A stretch of 64,000 nt of DNA, from the NCBI RefSeq assembly GCF_936943645.1, contig NZ_CAKZJO010000051.1:1-64000 (forward strand), read 5' to 3'. Each line of letters begins with the position of its first letter. Within the stretch, counting starts at the first letter, position 1. This document shows positions 48,501 through 55,300 of the stretch, one piece after another. The notes below the pieces were generated by a model. It ran no database searches, was not told the DNA's origin, and saw only the letters and a list, made by a program, of their open reading frames with translations. The position numbers and the translations under genes are program-made. Origin of the DNA: an uncultured Bradyrhizobium sp. Its GTDB lineage: Bacteria > Pseudomonadota > Alphaproteobacteria > Rhizobiales > Xanthobacteraceae.

Positions 48501-49657
48501 GTATAGGTCCAGGCGCCCGACGCCGCATTGAAGGTGAAGTTGCCATAGGTGCCGGCCAGCGAGGCCGGCACTGCGAAATGGGCTTGGCCGCTGTCGACGT
48601 CCTGCACTGCGAGCTGGCCCGACGCGCTGGGATCGCCGGCTACGCTGCCGGCCTCGGTCACTGACGTATCCTGGCTCCCCGACACCGTGATCGTGGCCGG
48701 GTCGTTGCTGCCGGTGACAGTCACCGTGAGCGTCGACGAGCCCGTTCCGCCGTGGTTGTCGGCATTCGTGTAGGTGAACTGCTCCGTCGCTTGCTGGCCT
48801 GCGGCGAGCGCTTGCACGGCGGCGCTGGCATTGTTGAGCGTGTAGCTGTAGGCGCCGGTCGCCTTCGTGACCACCAGCGTTCCATAGGTACCGACCACGG
48901 TGATCGTGGTGCCGTTGTCCGTGCCTCCCGCCACGGCCGACACGGTGTGGGTATCGCCGGCATCGGCGTCGGTGTCGTTGGCGAGCAGATTGCCGCTGGC
49001 AATCGTCGTCACGTCCTCTCTGACGGAGGCGATATCCGCGACCGCGACCGGCGCATGATTGGTCGGGCCTTCGATGACGATTTCGACCTTTTCGATCGAG
49101 CCGACGACGAGGTCGAAGCTCCTGAACGCGTAGTCTGCGCTGCCATAGCGCGCGATGAGGGCCTGGATGGCCGCAATATCGGACCTGAACGAAGCCGAGT
49201 TCGCCATCGTCTGCGTCACGACGAGGCGAAGCGTGTCCTGGCCCTTGCCGCCGTCGTAGATATCGACCGAGCCCACATTCTCCGAAGCACGATAGATCAG
49301 GACGTCGTTGCCGTTGCCGCCGCTGACGAGGTCGCAGCCGGCGCCGGCGTCGATGATATCGTCGCCGTTGTCGCCGGAGATCAGGTCGTTGCCCGCCCCG
49401 CCGAGCAGCGTATCGTTGCCGTTGCCGCCGAAAATGATGTCGTTGCCGGTGCCGCCATCCACCGTGTCGTTGCCATTGCCGGCGTCGATGATGTCGTTGC
49501 CCGAGCCCGCGTTGATGTTGTCGTTGCCGTTGCCGCCCTGGATGAGATCATTGCCCGCCCCGGCGCCGACGACATCGTCGCCGTTCCTTGCATTGATGAT
49601 GTCAGACGAGCTGGTGCCGGTGATCTGATCGTTTGCGTTGGTGCCGTTAATGATCAT
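36563..49657 (-). CDS. Giant RTX/VCBS calcium-binding protein (4364 residues), probable adhesin
   Basis: Secreted repeat protein. Order: RTX nonapeptides at residues 1-125 (GGNGNDxxx type); four VCBS-like domains at about 205-640; an Ig-like part; a calcium-loop-like insert, FADANNNGILDAGEAF, near 755; an Ala-rich helical part at about 800-1010; RTX block at 1022-1075; four long modules starting near 1081, 1768, 2534 and 3227; RTX block near 3776; then about eight 60-residue units with GVENxNG; and a serralysin-type end, GADEIYASAGHDNFRF to NGNFLLT, which should be the type I secretion signal. No signal peptide. Calcium should fold it outside the cell. Likely roles are adhesion or biofilm matrix, inferred from family. 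No transporter genes are nearby. The ATG at 49657 starts directly in MIINGTNANDQITG. Confidence 0.9.
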   Translation of the reverse strand: MIINGTNANDQITGTSSSDIINARNGDDVVGAGAGNDLIQGGNGNDNINAGSGNDIIDAGNGNDTVDGGTGNDIIFGGNGNDTLLGGAGNDLISGDNGDDIIDAGAGCDLVSGGNGNDVLIYRASENVGSVDIYDGGKGQDTLRLVVTQTMANSASFRSDIAAIQALIARYGSADYAFRSFDLVVGSIEKVEIVIEGPTNHAPVAVADIASVREDVTTIASGNLLANDTDADAGDTHTVSAVAGGTDNGTTITVVGTYGTLVVTKATGAYSYTLNNASAAVQALAAGQQATEQFTYTNADNHGGTGSSTLTVTVTGSNDPATITVSGSQDTSVTEAGSVAGDPSASGQLAVQDVDSGQAHFAVPASLAGTYGNFTFNAASGAWTYTLDPAKSNPLTAGQQVTDTLTVTSVDGTATRDIVVNITGTNDAAVIGNLGQHDVTEDGVLTASGTLSINDVDQNQNSFQTVVASPPGNLGTLTIGPNGAYSYSVANGLVQYLGQGETRDETFTVKALDGTTKDVTFTIHGVNDAAAIGDPGQHDVTEDGQLTASGQLTISDADQNQAAFQPGQITASGNLGAVTLQADGHYTYSVDNAAIQYLGANDVKTETFTVTSVDGTTKSISFDIHGAQDAPTLSVQDSSGSADQNITLHIAASKIDLGSTLSVKIEGVPSSFTVQNGNAIGDGTWLVTGNSIPNVILVPNHAVGSPDPFTLHVTAISDDGVHQAVSTADLALTVNSGANEINALDIDGYIGGATVFADANNNGILDAGEAFTTTRADGSFTLAGGSGPLVSIGGVDISTGLQVAGVLRAPEGSTVITPLTTLIAALVDSTASDEHPLTADQAMSAVAAAFNLDLSGGIDLRSFDPVPDAVNNDATATAVLAAAIQVQSTVAQVSAVGVAPDMVIAAIADAVATAQADPDHPLAFDLGSQETVQSVVTSSGVGAAAAATVIEVVAAANGSIQAATNVTELAQAGQVAQGAAADQLATTDFTDQQSIDQLTDRFVDNLDTEVSNAVLTPIGSTLFGSLGDDVLSGGSGNDLIDGQDGNDRISGSDGNDILFGGAGKDYLTGGSGDDILDGGPGFDRAVYTDATGGVTISLAQGTASGAGVGTDTLVNIEAAIGSDFADTFNAVGFTGDAHVPGSPVGYNEFEGKGGDDTIISDTNSQGAELTRVSYVSATGAVTVDLAAGYAQGDASVGHDTLVGSGFNGVWGSAYNDTILGSNNPMFTAEVYSGFAGNDYIDGRGGYDRVDYNVDPNTTTGITVNLAAGSVTGDATIGTDTLRGIEAIRGTNFADTYNATGFGSGSVNAGSNGTFNEFTGNGGNDVIIGNGFTRLGFNNATGGVNVDFVTGIATGDSSVGTDQFTGVNAVQASMFDDTLLGGATNDTFTGLAGNDYIDGRSGFDVSSYNNIFFITGSITVDMAAGIVTGDASNGTDTLRSIEGIQGTNFADTYDATGYGVTGANVGNNGTFNQFEGLGGDDVITGNGNTRLIFVNATGGVTINLAGGTATGDGSTGQDSFTGVNSAFGGNFADVYDATGFTGPNANFNSFQGNAGNDIITGNGNTQIQFGNATGGVTVNLTAGTVDGDGSVGHDTITGGVFNVAGSNFNDTIIGSAGNDSLSGNVGNDTLDGHAGNDSLNGGAGADTFVYATGGGFDFIQDFVHGQDKIDLTGIYGIYSLADLQSHAVQSGPNTVITFSATEGLTLQNVNLSSLTASDFLFGTPAAPIVGDENANTLVGTANAETISGLGGNDRLQGLGGSDYLDGGLGFDRAVYADATGSVSVNLTAGTASGPGVGTDTLVNIEGAVGSDFADAFDATGFVGDSGIPGAAIGLAEFEGRGGDDTIIGSVNASGEILGRVSYASATAGVTVDIAAGTADGDASVGHDTFSAINAIVGSAYADILRGSDNPSGTYEQYDARGGNDLIDGRGGYDFASYNNDLTTTSGITVNLAAGTVTGDSSVGTDTLRSVEAVRGTNFADTYSAVGFSGVSTNAGSFGTFNNFEGMGGDDTITGNGATRVQYTLALDGVTVDLALGTAHGTAAGDIAQVGTDHFTGVNAVMGSLFGDVISGSNASEVFMGLAGNDQIDGGAGFDTAQYSNLTFVTGGVNVSMASGTVTGDASTGTDSLRSIEGVQGTIFADSYDATGFGQAGALNVGNSGASNNFEGLGGDDVVTGNGSTRLIYGSATGGVTINMSAGTVTGDVSVGHDSFTNVNAVNGSNFADLYDATGFVGPNNNFNIFQGLGGDDQVIGNGNTQIQYGNATTSGVTIYLAAGTASGDGSVGHDTFTGVNQVVGSNFADVYDATGFNSVYGTFNNFMGGAGNDTITGNGDTQITFGNPTGGVVVNLAAGTVDGDASVGHDTIIGGVRAVQGTIFNDILASGGGDNSLFGNAGNDVLAGGAGNDYLSGGTGADTFIFATGDGSDYVQDFLHSDGDKIDLAGVNGVFSLADVQAHATQIGSDTRLDFGGGNTLYLQNVNLGSLSASDFVFGTPIVGDDNPNTLVGTSHNDTIVALGGNDMLEGGDGLDLLDGGSGFDRAIYAAATGGIIVNLAAGTASGPGVGTDTLVNIEGAIGSDFADTFNAAGFIGSTGLPGVATGQSEFEGRGGNDIVVGDINALGQIVTRLSYLSATSAVTVDIGAGTADGDASVGHDTFSNVSTIWGSASNDTIYGSDNAAFTYETYEGRGGDDYIDGRGGYDQVTYNSDPTTTSGIYVHLAAGTVNGDATVGTDTIRSVEAARGTNFDDTFDATGFGQVGATNVGSSGTFNDFAGAGGNDTVIGNGFTRLNYQIAASSVSVDLETSAVGTTNSITVAGSATGATEGTDTFTGVNAVQGSTFSDTLLGSSFNNNFTGLGGDDYIDGRGGFDTAIYNSLSTVTGGVTVDMAAGTATGDASIGTDTLRSIEGVQGTGYADTYVATGYGTTGANVGNNGTFNQFEGLGGDDQITGNGNTRLLYTNATSGVTVNLSAGAVTGDASVGHDSFTGVNSAYGSNYADTYDATGFIGFNSFQGQGGNDLITGNGSTQLMFANATSGVIVSLANGTVDGDGSVGHDTITGGVTNVSGSNFDDTITGSAGNDQLFGNSGNDLLSGGAGNDALNGGTGADTFVYAAGGGTDTIVDFLQANADKIDLTGIPGVSTLADIQAIATQQGPNTVIDFGNGDTLTLLNVTLQNLTAADFILGQGVHLTGDANANTLVGTAYADNLSGLAGNDRLKGLDGNDLLDGGLGFDRADYVAATGGITANLAAGSVTGPGVGTDTLVNVEGIVGGDYADTFDATGFTGDTGIAGTNAGFNEFEGRGGNDSITGATNSLGALLTRISYVSATGGVTVDLAAHSATGDSSVGTDTLVGSGFGGVVGSGFADQLLGSANGPGTVEIFEGRAGDDLIDGRAGFDRADYALDPAAVGGINVQLASGIVTGDAATVGTDTLRSVESVRGSNAVDVFNASGFGGSSQNAGSNGTFNEFIGMGGNDSITGNGNTRVSFTNATGAVIVDLLAGTASGDASTGSDTFTGVNAVMASMFGDTLRGSNITTATETFTGLAGDDFIDGRGGFDIVSYNNIYFSTGPVTIDFTAGIATGDASIGTDTLRGIEGAQGTTFNDVFTATNFGAVGFQNGATNNVGNNGNFNQFEGLAGNDTITGNGNTRIIYSSATDAVTVNLQAGTATGGSSIGTDTYVGVNSATGSNLNDVYDATGFTGVTSAGSFGTFNLFEGLLGNDTITGNGNTRVSYSQASGGGVSVDLSTGIVSGAAGADVITGGVNSVQGSNQADLLVGGSNNEFFFGGGAGDTINAGGGNDGITGQGGDDTIDGGAGTDMAIFTGTQSQYTVTTSGTIQVQDNVSNRDGTDTLSNVEVLQFSDAILLQSPGTSGSPIDLSTQQFSNSATVIGTAGDDYLRVGSNIFGHALNLGAGTGDTVLLNATFGNGYTLNLAGVENVVGTGADEFVNLTANANGLVVDLGGGNDQLSLAGGANTLSLIGVEGIGGSDYGATPGVNDVLTLSTTVTGLNISLGNGDNTMYLAAGANSFVNIYDVNHVNGTTSDDTLTVTGAIAAANGVAIDLGDGQDTVVLNGNFATFAATGIEHINGNSGDNQLTLTNDINGIAIDMGGGSDWVWLANGVNSLSISGVENLNGSDFTGNLNPSDDTVTLLNTVSGVSVNLGEGTANVLNLAAGSNSFDNLWNVNLLNGSSSDDVLTLQGSPANVIDLGDGNDTLNINMNVFDITVTNVETVNGSANFDRITIGNTAGNTTITAGTGADEIYASAGHDNFRFVSTADSAAGAADTIHNFDAANDSFTFSGINVAGGHIEYVDGAALLGGNQASAHLQNFGPGNDYLQIDIDGDGTSDMDVSLQNASGTLHNGNFLLT
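38330..46415 (-). repeat. Four higher-order coding modules of about 2.1-2.3 kb in the RTX gene
   Basis: The marker GFDRAxYxxATGG occurs at about 46411, 44350, 42052 and 39973, so the module steps are 2061, 2298 and 2079 bases (687, 766 and 693 codons). Each module has about seven units of 80-100 residues of two kinds: A (FADTYDATGF, then FNxFEGxGGxDxITGNGxTR) and L (FxDTLLGSxxN, then YIDGRGGFD). The order is A-L-A-L-A-A-L' in modules 1, 3 and 4; module 2 has one extra A. Modules 1-3 end in an RTX block plus a GADTFVYATGGG / DKIDLTG / SLTASDFLF domain. Confidence 0.85.
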
Positions 49658-50673
49658 GGCGATTCATCTTTCTCAATGGGGCAATAGGCATTGCTCGCAC
49701 GCGCGCGGAAGCGGCCTGCGTTGAGCGGATGGAGAAATGTTCAATCGTCGAAAGCAGAACGCGGTCTGGACGCGACGCGTGACATCGTGCGGTCGCTCAT
49801 GGTGAGCCCCTCCCGTAATCTTCTTGGTTTTTCAGATTCGCCGTCAGCCCAACGGCGTGAGTTTGAAATGATGTGGTCTTGTTATTGTTCGACGCCTTGC
49901 CTCGTTGCCCGGCGTCGCCCGAGTTCTCGAAATTGCAATTTCCGACCGTCGAAAAGACTTTTCTGATAATTGCAAATTGTTTCCACTGTTGCGTGACTGC
50001 GTCAAGACAGCACAGCGGCTAACCTTAAGCAGGGTGTGGACCGAACGGTGCAACTGCGAACGTGCATGCCTCCGACTTGCGGTCGCGCGCGGTTTCGGTA
50101 AGCCGGCGCATCGAAGCTTCGCAGGACCCCAGCACAATAAGGGCTGAAACCAAGCAATCGGGCTTAGCGCGGAATCCAGCGTGACGAGATCGCCCAGGCT
50201 GCCAATCCAGCGGGCCACCACCACTGATGGCGCCGGTATGCTGCTCCCGCCTCCCTCCGCTCGGGTCACTGCGACATTCTGCCGCAACCAGGTCCCTCCG
50301 CGGATCGACGGGGGCGGGGCAGCAATACCGAAGCCTTTCTGGCTCGCGCAGAGCAACGTCATCTCGATTCCCGAAACGAAGACTATTCCTTCTCCATGGA
50401 ATAGCGCTGGCACGTCTCACCGCATGACCCGAATGGGTCACCCGGCGCCTGCCGGCGGCGGCTCGACGGGCATTATCTGTTAGACTTTGGTCTACCGCCA
50501 CTTTTCAGGAAAAAACGGCAAGGGGCTTGCGTCATGCCGCCTCCTCACGAAGCATGACGGGTCAGGGAAACGTACCAAAAAGCCCGACTGAAGGGAGCGT
50601 CTGCACGGCATGCGGCGGATAGGCACGCCGGCCAGCAGCGAATGACCAGGGCTCAGCGGAGGGAGGACCGCTC
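49658..50673. other. 1016-base intergenic region between the RTX gene and the LuxR-type regulator
   Basis: Divergent promoter region. No frame is gene-like: the longest, on the minus strand at 49844-50413, has no family-like content. The segment at 49800-50030 is AT-richer and probably holds the RTX gene promoter; the right half carries two dyads (50425-50440 and 50481-50494) that could control the regulator. Confidence 0.5.
50425..50494. promoter_or_regulatory. Two closely spaced dyads upstream of the LuxR-type regulator
   Basis: TGACCC-GAAT-GGGTCA at 50425-50440 (six-base arms) and TAGAC-TTTG-GTCTA at 50481-50494 (five-base arms), 180-250 bases upstream of the regulator's GTG start. They differ in sequence, so they may serve different regulators, or one may be chance. 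Confidence 0.3.
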
Positions 50674-51774
50674 GTGAAAGCCAATCGGATCGACCATGAG
50701 GAGCTGTCGAAGGTTCTCAATCGACTTGGCGAGGCCGCCGTGAATCCGGCAGCCTGGCACGACATCATGGACGACATCTGCAGGGCAGTGGGAGCGTCGG
50801 CGGCCCTGCTGCTACAGAGCGACGTCCGGACCCCCGACGTTCCCCGCACCGCGTCGATCTCTGAAGCCACCGATCTCTACTTCAGGAACAACTGGCATTT
50901 GAGGGACCCGCGCGCCAAGGGCTTTCCGCGCATGATGGCCGGCGAGGTCGTGACCGATCTCGACGTGATGAGCGCAGAGCAGATCCGCGCCGATCCCATG
51001 TACAACGAGCTGCTGTTTCCGTCCGGGTACCGCTGGTTTGCCGGCATCGGCTTCTGGGCCGAAAGCGCGGCGTGGGCGTTGACGATCCAACGAACGGGGC
51101 GCGAAGGCACCTTCGAGGCACGTGACAAAGAGGTGCTTGCTCAATTGGCGCCGCGCCTGACCGAAACGGCCACGCTCGCCACAGCGATTGGACGCGCTGT
51201 GCTGACCTCGATGACCGACGTCCTCGACCGGGTTCGCCAACCCGCCCTCGTCATCAATCGGGAAGGAATGGTGCTGCGTACGAACCAGGCGGCCGATCGC
51301 GGCTTCGACGAAGAGATCCGCATCAGGGAGAGGCGTCTCGTTCTCCGCGACAAGCAAGCGATGACACGGTTCGATCAGCTGATCGGCATGATCCGGGCGA
51401 CGCCGGATGCCGTCGCCATCCCCGCCTCTCCGATTCTCATTCGCCGGACGACCAAGCCGCCGGTCGTGCTGCGGCTGCTGCCGGTGGACGGCGCGGCCCG
51501 CTCCGTCTTCCTCGGCGCGCGCGCCATGCTGATCCTGTCAAATCTTGCGCCGCGCCCGGCGCCGGACCCGGCGCTGATCGGCCAGGCCTTCGATCTCACT
51601 CCGGCGGAGTCCCGCCTGGCCGCCCTGCTCGCAACCGGCACATCGATCGCCGGCGCCGCCGAGCACCTGCGCATCTCGCGCGAAACGGCGCGCAACCACC
51701 TCAAGTCGATTTTCTCGAAGACGGGCGTTCATCGGCAATCGGAGCTGGTCACGCTGGTTTCGCAGCTGGGGTGA
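50674..51774 (+). CDS. LuxR-type transcriptional regulator
   Basis: DNA-binding regulator of 366 residues. The C-terminal LuxR helix-turn-helix is clear at about 305-366: FDLTPAESRLAALLATG, SIAGAAEHLRISRETARNHL and KSIFSKTGVHRQSELV. The first 300 residues are not an acyl-homoserine-lactone domain that I can recognise; they look like a GAF/PAS-type sensor (LTIQRTGREGTFEARDKEVL, then RQPALVINREGMVLRTNQAA). GGAGG upstream supports the GTG start. It converges with the NRPS operon and is divergent from the giant RTX gene, so it could control either; position alone does not decide. Confidence 0.87.
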   Translation: MKANRIDHEELSKVLNRLGEAAVNPAAWHDIMDDICRAVGASAALLLQSDVRTPDVPRTASISEATDLYFRNNWHLRDPRAKGFPRMMAGEVVTDLDVMSAEQIRADPMYNELLFPSGYRWFAGIGFWAESAAWALTIQRTGREGTFEARDKEVLAQLAPRLTETATLATAIGRAVLTSMTDVLDRVRQPALVINREGMVLRTNQAADRGFDEEIRIRERRLVLRDKQAMTRFDQLIGMIRATPDAVAIPASPILIRRTTKPPVVLRLLPVDGAARSVFLGARAMLILSNLAPRPAPDPALIGQAFDLTPAESRLAALLATGTSIAGAAEHLRISRETARNHLKSIFSKTGVHRQSELVTLVSQLG

Positions 51775-52385
51775 TATTCGGCTTGTCTCGAGCAGCGGCC
51801 GCAAGTTTCGCCTCGGCACAAACGAAAGACCACGCCTCCTCAGCGATTCTTCAGTTACGGCTCGGAGCCGCCGTGGATACGTTCATCAGCAAGAGAAACA
51901 ACGCGCTCGTCGCCTGATATCTCGCCACCACGCGTTTCCTCGCGCGTCCTCGCATGATGGCCTTTCCGCCGCGCGAGCCGACACTCCACTCCCAGCTCCG
52001 CGAACGCTTGCACATCTCGAACTCGTAGAATGAGAAGCCGTCCAAACCCAACAAATTGGCGTCCAATCGGTTTGACGTCATGTGCCTGTTGAGGGATCCA
52101 CCGACTTTTTGTCCCATCCGCGCCCAAGAAGCGGCCTCTGAACGAAGAGCCATCTAGGCGATAAGCCAGCTTCCCGGGGGGGGGCGCCTCCCCCAAATGG
52201 GCTAGGCGGCGCCTTTTTCTCTGGTCGGATGTTGCTGCGATCGGTGAACGGCCTGATCGATCGGCTGGGCGCGATCCGACTTCATCGATCTTCATTAACG
52301 TGCACCGCCGCTCCTGCCACTGGACGGCGGCGGGCTTGCCAAGGCAGCCAGAAGCCAAGCGAGCAGGCGACCAAAGCTGACAGCT
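51775..52385. other. 611-base intergenic region with a G9 tract
   Basis: Lies between the convergent regulator and NRPS operon. A minus-strand frame at 51851-52153 is open but has a composition unlike the neighbouring genes and no recognised family, so I do not call it. A run of nine G at 52176-52184 followed by CGCCTCCCCC can form a GC hairpin. No terminator with a T-tract is evident for the NRPS operon. Confidence 0.4.
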
Positions 52386-55300
52386 CTATCCCGCCGGCAG
52401 CAAGATAGCGTCCGAAAACACCTTGCCCAGCGACGCGACGTAAGGGCTCTGCAGCATCGAATGATGCGTCCCCTGAACAACGGTCTTGTGGATCCGGGGC
52501 GCCTGAACAATTCGATCCCAGCCATAGAGCCGGTCATCCAGGGGATTTTCCGCCGCCGTGAAAAGCTGGAGGGCGATCGGAATAGCCGCCCCGATGTATT
52601 TGCTGCCCGCGCGCTCGCGCGTCCGCGATTGCGCAATCATGTAGCGAACGTCTTCTTCCGTAGACGACCAGGGCAACAAAGCCCTCTCACGACATTCTAG
52701 AACCATCGAGCGAAAGTCTGACTGGAGCATTCGGCCGCCCGTCCGGCTGCCGATATAGTTCCGCAGGAATGCGACGTCTGACGTCTTCGACGGAGAGCTC
52801 GGCCGCCCATACAGCGCGTCGATCAATCCCAAGAACTGTACGGTCTCCTTTTCATCGACGAGCTGCCTTGTAATCTCGTAGGCCAATATTCCGCCGAACG
52901 ACCAGCCCGCCAGACGGTATGGCCCGCACGGGTGAATGGACCGTATTGTCCGGACCAGGCTCCCGGCGATCGCCTCGATCGTTCGTGCCGACGCGGTCCC
53001 TACCTGGCTCATCGTCAAGCCATACACGGGGAAGCCGCCGCGAAGGTGCCGGGTAAGGATCGGACCATAGATCATCTGATTAAAGAGATCCGGCGCGAGG
53101 AATAGCGGAGCACCACTCCCCTCTGCACGAAGAGTCATTGCAGCGCCGTCCCTCGACCGGTTATCAATGCCCGCCTGTTCGCGTGCGAGCAGCGCTATTG
53201 TCGGGCTTGCAAACAACCTGGCCAGCGAGATGTCGGTGCCGCGACGACCCAATTCGTTGACCAAACGCACGGCCAACAGCGAGTGGCCACCAAGCTCGAA
53301 AAAATTGTCGTCACGTCCGACGCGATCAATCTCCAGGAACTCGCTCCAAGTCTGCGCCAACATCTTCTCCAGCCTTCCACGCGGAGCCTCGTAGGCGCGG
53401 GATGTACGCGAATGGCCTGAAGGCGCGGGCAAGCTGCCCCGGTCCAGTTTCCCGTTGAGGGTCAGCGGCAGCGCGTCGAGCACAACAAAGGTCGACGGCA
53501 CCATGTAGTCCGGCAGATGGTTCTGGAGATGAGTTCGCAAGTCGTCCGACAACGTGCTCATCGCTGTCGAACGCCTCTCGCGCCCTCCCTGCCGCCCGGC
53601 AGATGTCCCGTCGTTTTCCACCACATAGGCCACCAAGCGAGGATCATCGGCACGATCCTGGCGCGCGACGACCACCGCCTGCCGCACCGACGCATGGCCC
53701 ATCAATGCCGCCTCGATTTCACCGAGCTCAATGCGATAACCGCGCAGCTTCACCTGAAAATCGTTTCGCCCGAGATATTCGATACTTCCATCTGGCAGCA
53801 AACGCCCCAAATCGCCGGTCCGATACATTCGCGCGTCCGGGTCGGTAGCGAAAGGCTCAGTGACAAACCGTTCCCCGGTCAGCTCGGGTCGATTGAGATA
53901 GCCGCGCGCCACCCCTGTGCCGGCGATGTAGATTTCGCCAACGACTCCGATGGGGACGGGAGCACGGTGCTCGTCGAGGACATAGATTCTCGTGTTCGAG
54001 ATTGGTCGGCCGATCGGGACGACGGATGACGGATACGCCGTTTCCTCGATCGCGTGAGCCGACGACCAGATTGTTGTCTCGGTGGGCCCATAAACATTCC
54101 AGCATGCCGAGGTTCGCCGGAGCAGCTGGTCGGCAAGATCGGCCGTCATGGCCTCGCCGCCGCACAGTGCGCGGAGACGTGGCTCTCCCACCCAACCGCT
54201 CTCGATCAGAGCCCGCCAGCTCGCGGGAGTTGCCTGCAAGACCGTGATCTGCTCCCGCAGCAGCAAATCCATCATGCGTCGTGGATCGCTGCTCGTCTGA
54301 CGGTCGGCAATGACAACTCTGGCGCCGACGAGCAAAGGCATCAGCAGCTCGAGGCCCGCGATATCGAACGATACAGTGGTCACCGACAGCAAGCGATCAG
54401 CCGGATTCATGCCGACGAGCTCACTCATGGATGTCAGGAGATTCACCAGCGACCGATGCTCGACCATGACGCCTTTGGGCCGTCCGGTCGAGCCCGACGT
54501 GTAGATGACGTAGGCGAGACTTTCGGGTCGCAATCCGACCCCTTCGGGCCGAATATTGCTGCGGTGACCATTCGTCCAAAGCGTCTCATTGGCGAGATCA
54601 ATCACCGGGAGGTCCCCCGTGTGACCCTCCAGGATTTCCATCGTCTCCGCATCCGACAGTATTGCGCGTGGTGCGCAGTCCGCCATCATGTCCGCCAGCC
54701 GCTTGATGGGAAAGGCGGGGTCCATTGGGACGTAAGCCCCACCCGCCTTGAGAACTGCGAGCAGCGCCACCAGCATCTCGACACCGCGCCGGGCACAAAT
54801 CGCAACGCGATCATCCGGCTTGACGCCAAGTCCGCGCAGGTGATGAGCGAGGCAGTTCGACCGCACGTTCAGCTCACGATACGTCAACTCGTGAGCTCCG
54901 CTGGCGACAGCCACCGCATGCGGCGTACGCCCCACCTGCTCCACGAACAACTCGCCAACACACTTACCAGCAGGATAGTCGACCGTCGTTGCGTTCCATT
55001 CGGTGATCAGGTGACTGTGCTCGAGCGCATTCAGAAGCTTAAGCTCCGAGACGCGCTGGTCCGGATCGGCAACGATTGCGCCCAACAAATTCTCGAAGTG
55101 GCCCACCAGACGTGCGATCGTATCGTCGTCGAACAAATCCGACGCATATTCCAGCCATCCGCGGACCCCGGAAGGGACTTCGTACAAGGTCAATGACAGG
55201 TCGAACCTTGTCGTGACGTGCTCGGTGGCGACCTGGCTTACTCGCAGTCCTGGAAGATCGAGCTGCGCCGGGGGGACGTTCAGCAGGATCAAGGCGACCT

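Noticed and set aside
49844-50413. Minus-strand frame of 189 codons in the gap before the LuxR-type regulator
   Set aside because: No recognisable domain, poor codon use and it covers the dyads and AT-rich promoter-like sequence.
51851-52153. Minus-strand frame of 100 codons between the regulator and NRPS2
   Set aside because: No family, unusual composition for this genome and no clear ribosome binding site; possibly part of a non-coding repeat, but unsupported.
54054-55196. Plus-strand frame of 380 codons antisense to NRPS2
   Set aside because: Shadow of an adenylation/condensation region with intact motifs on the other strand.
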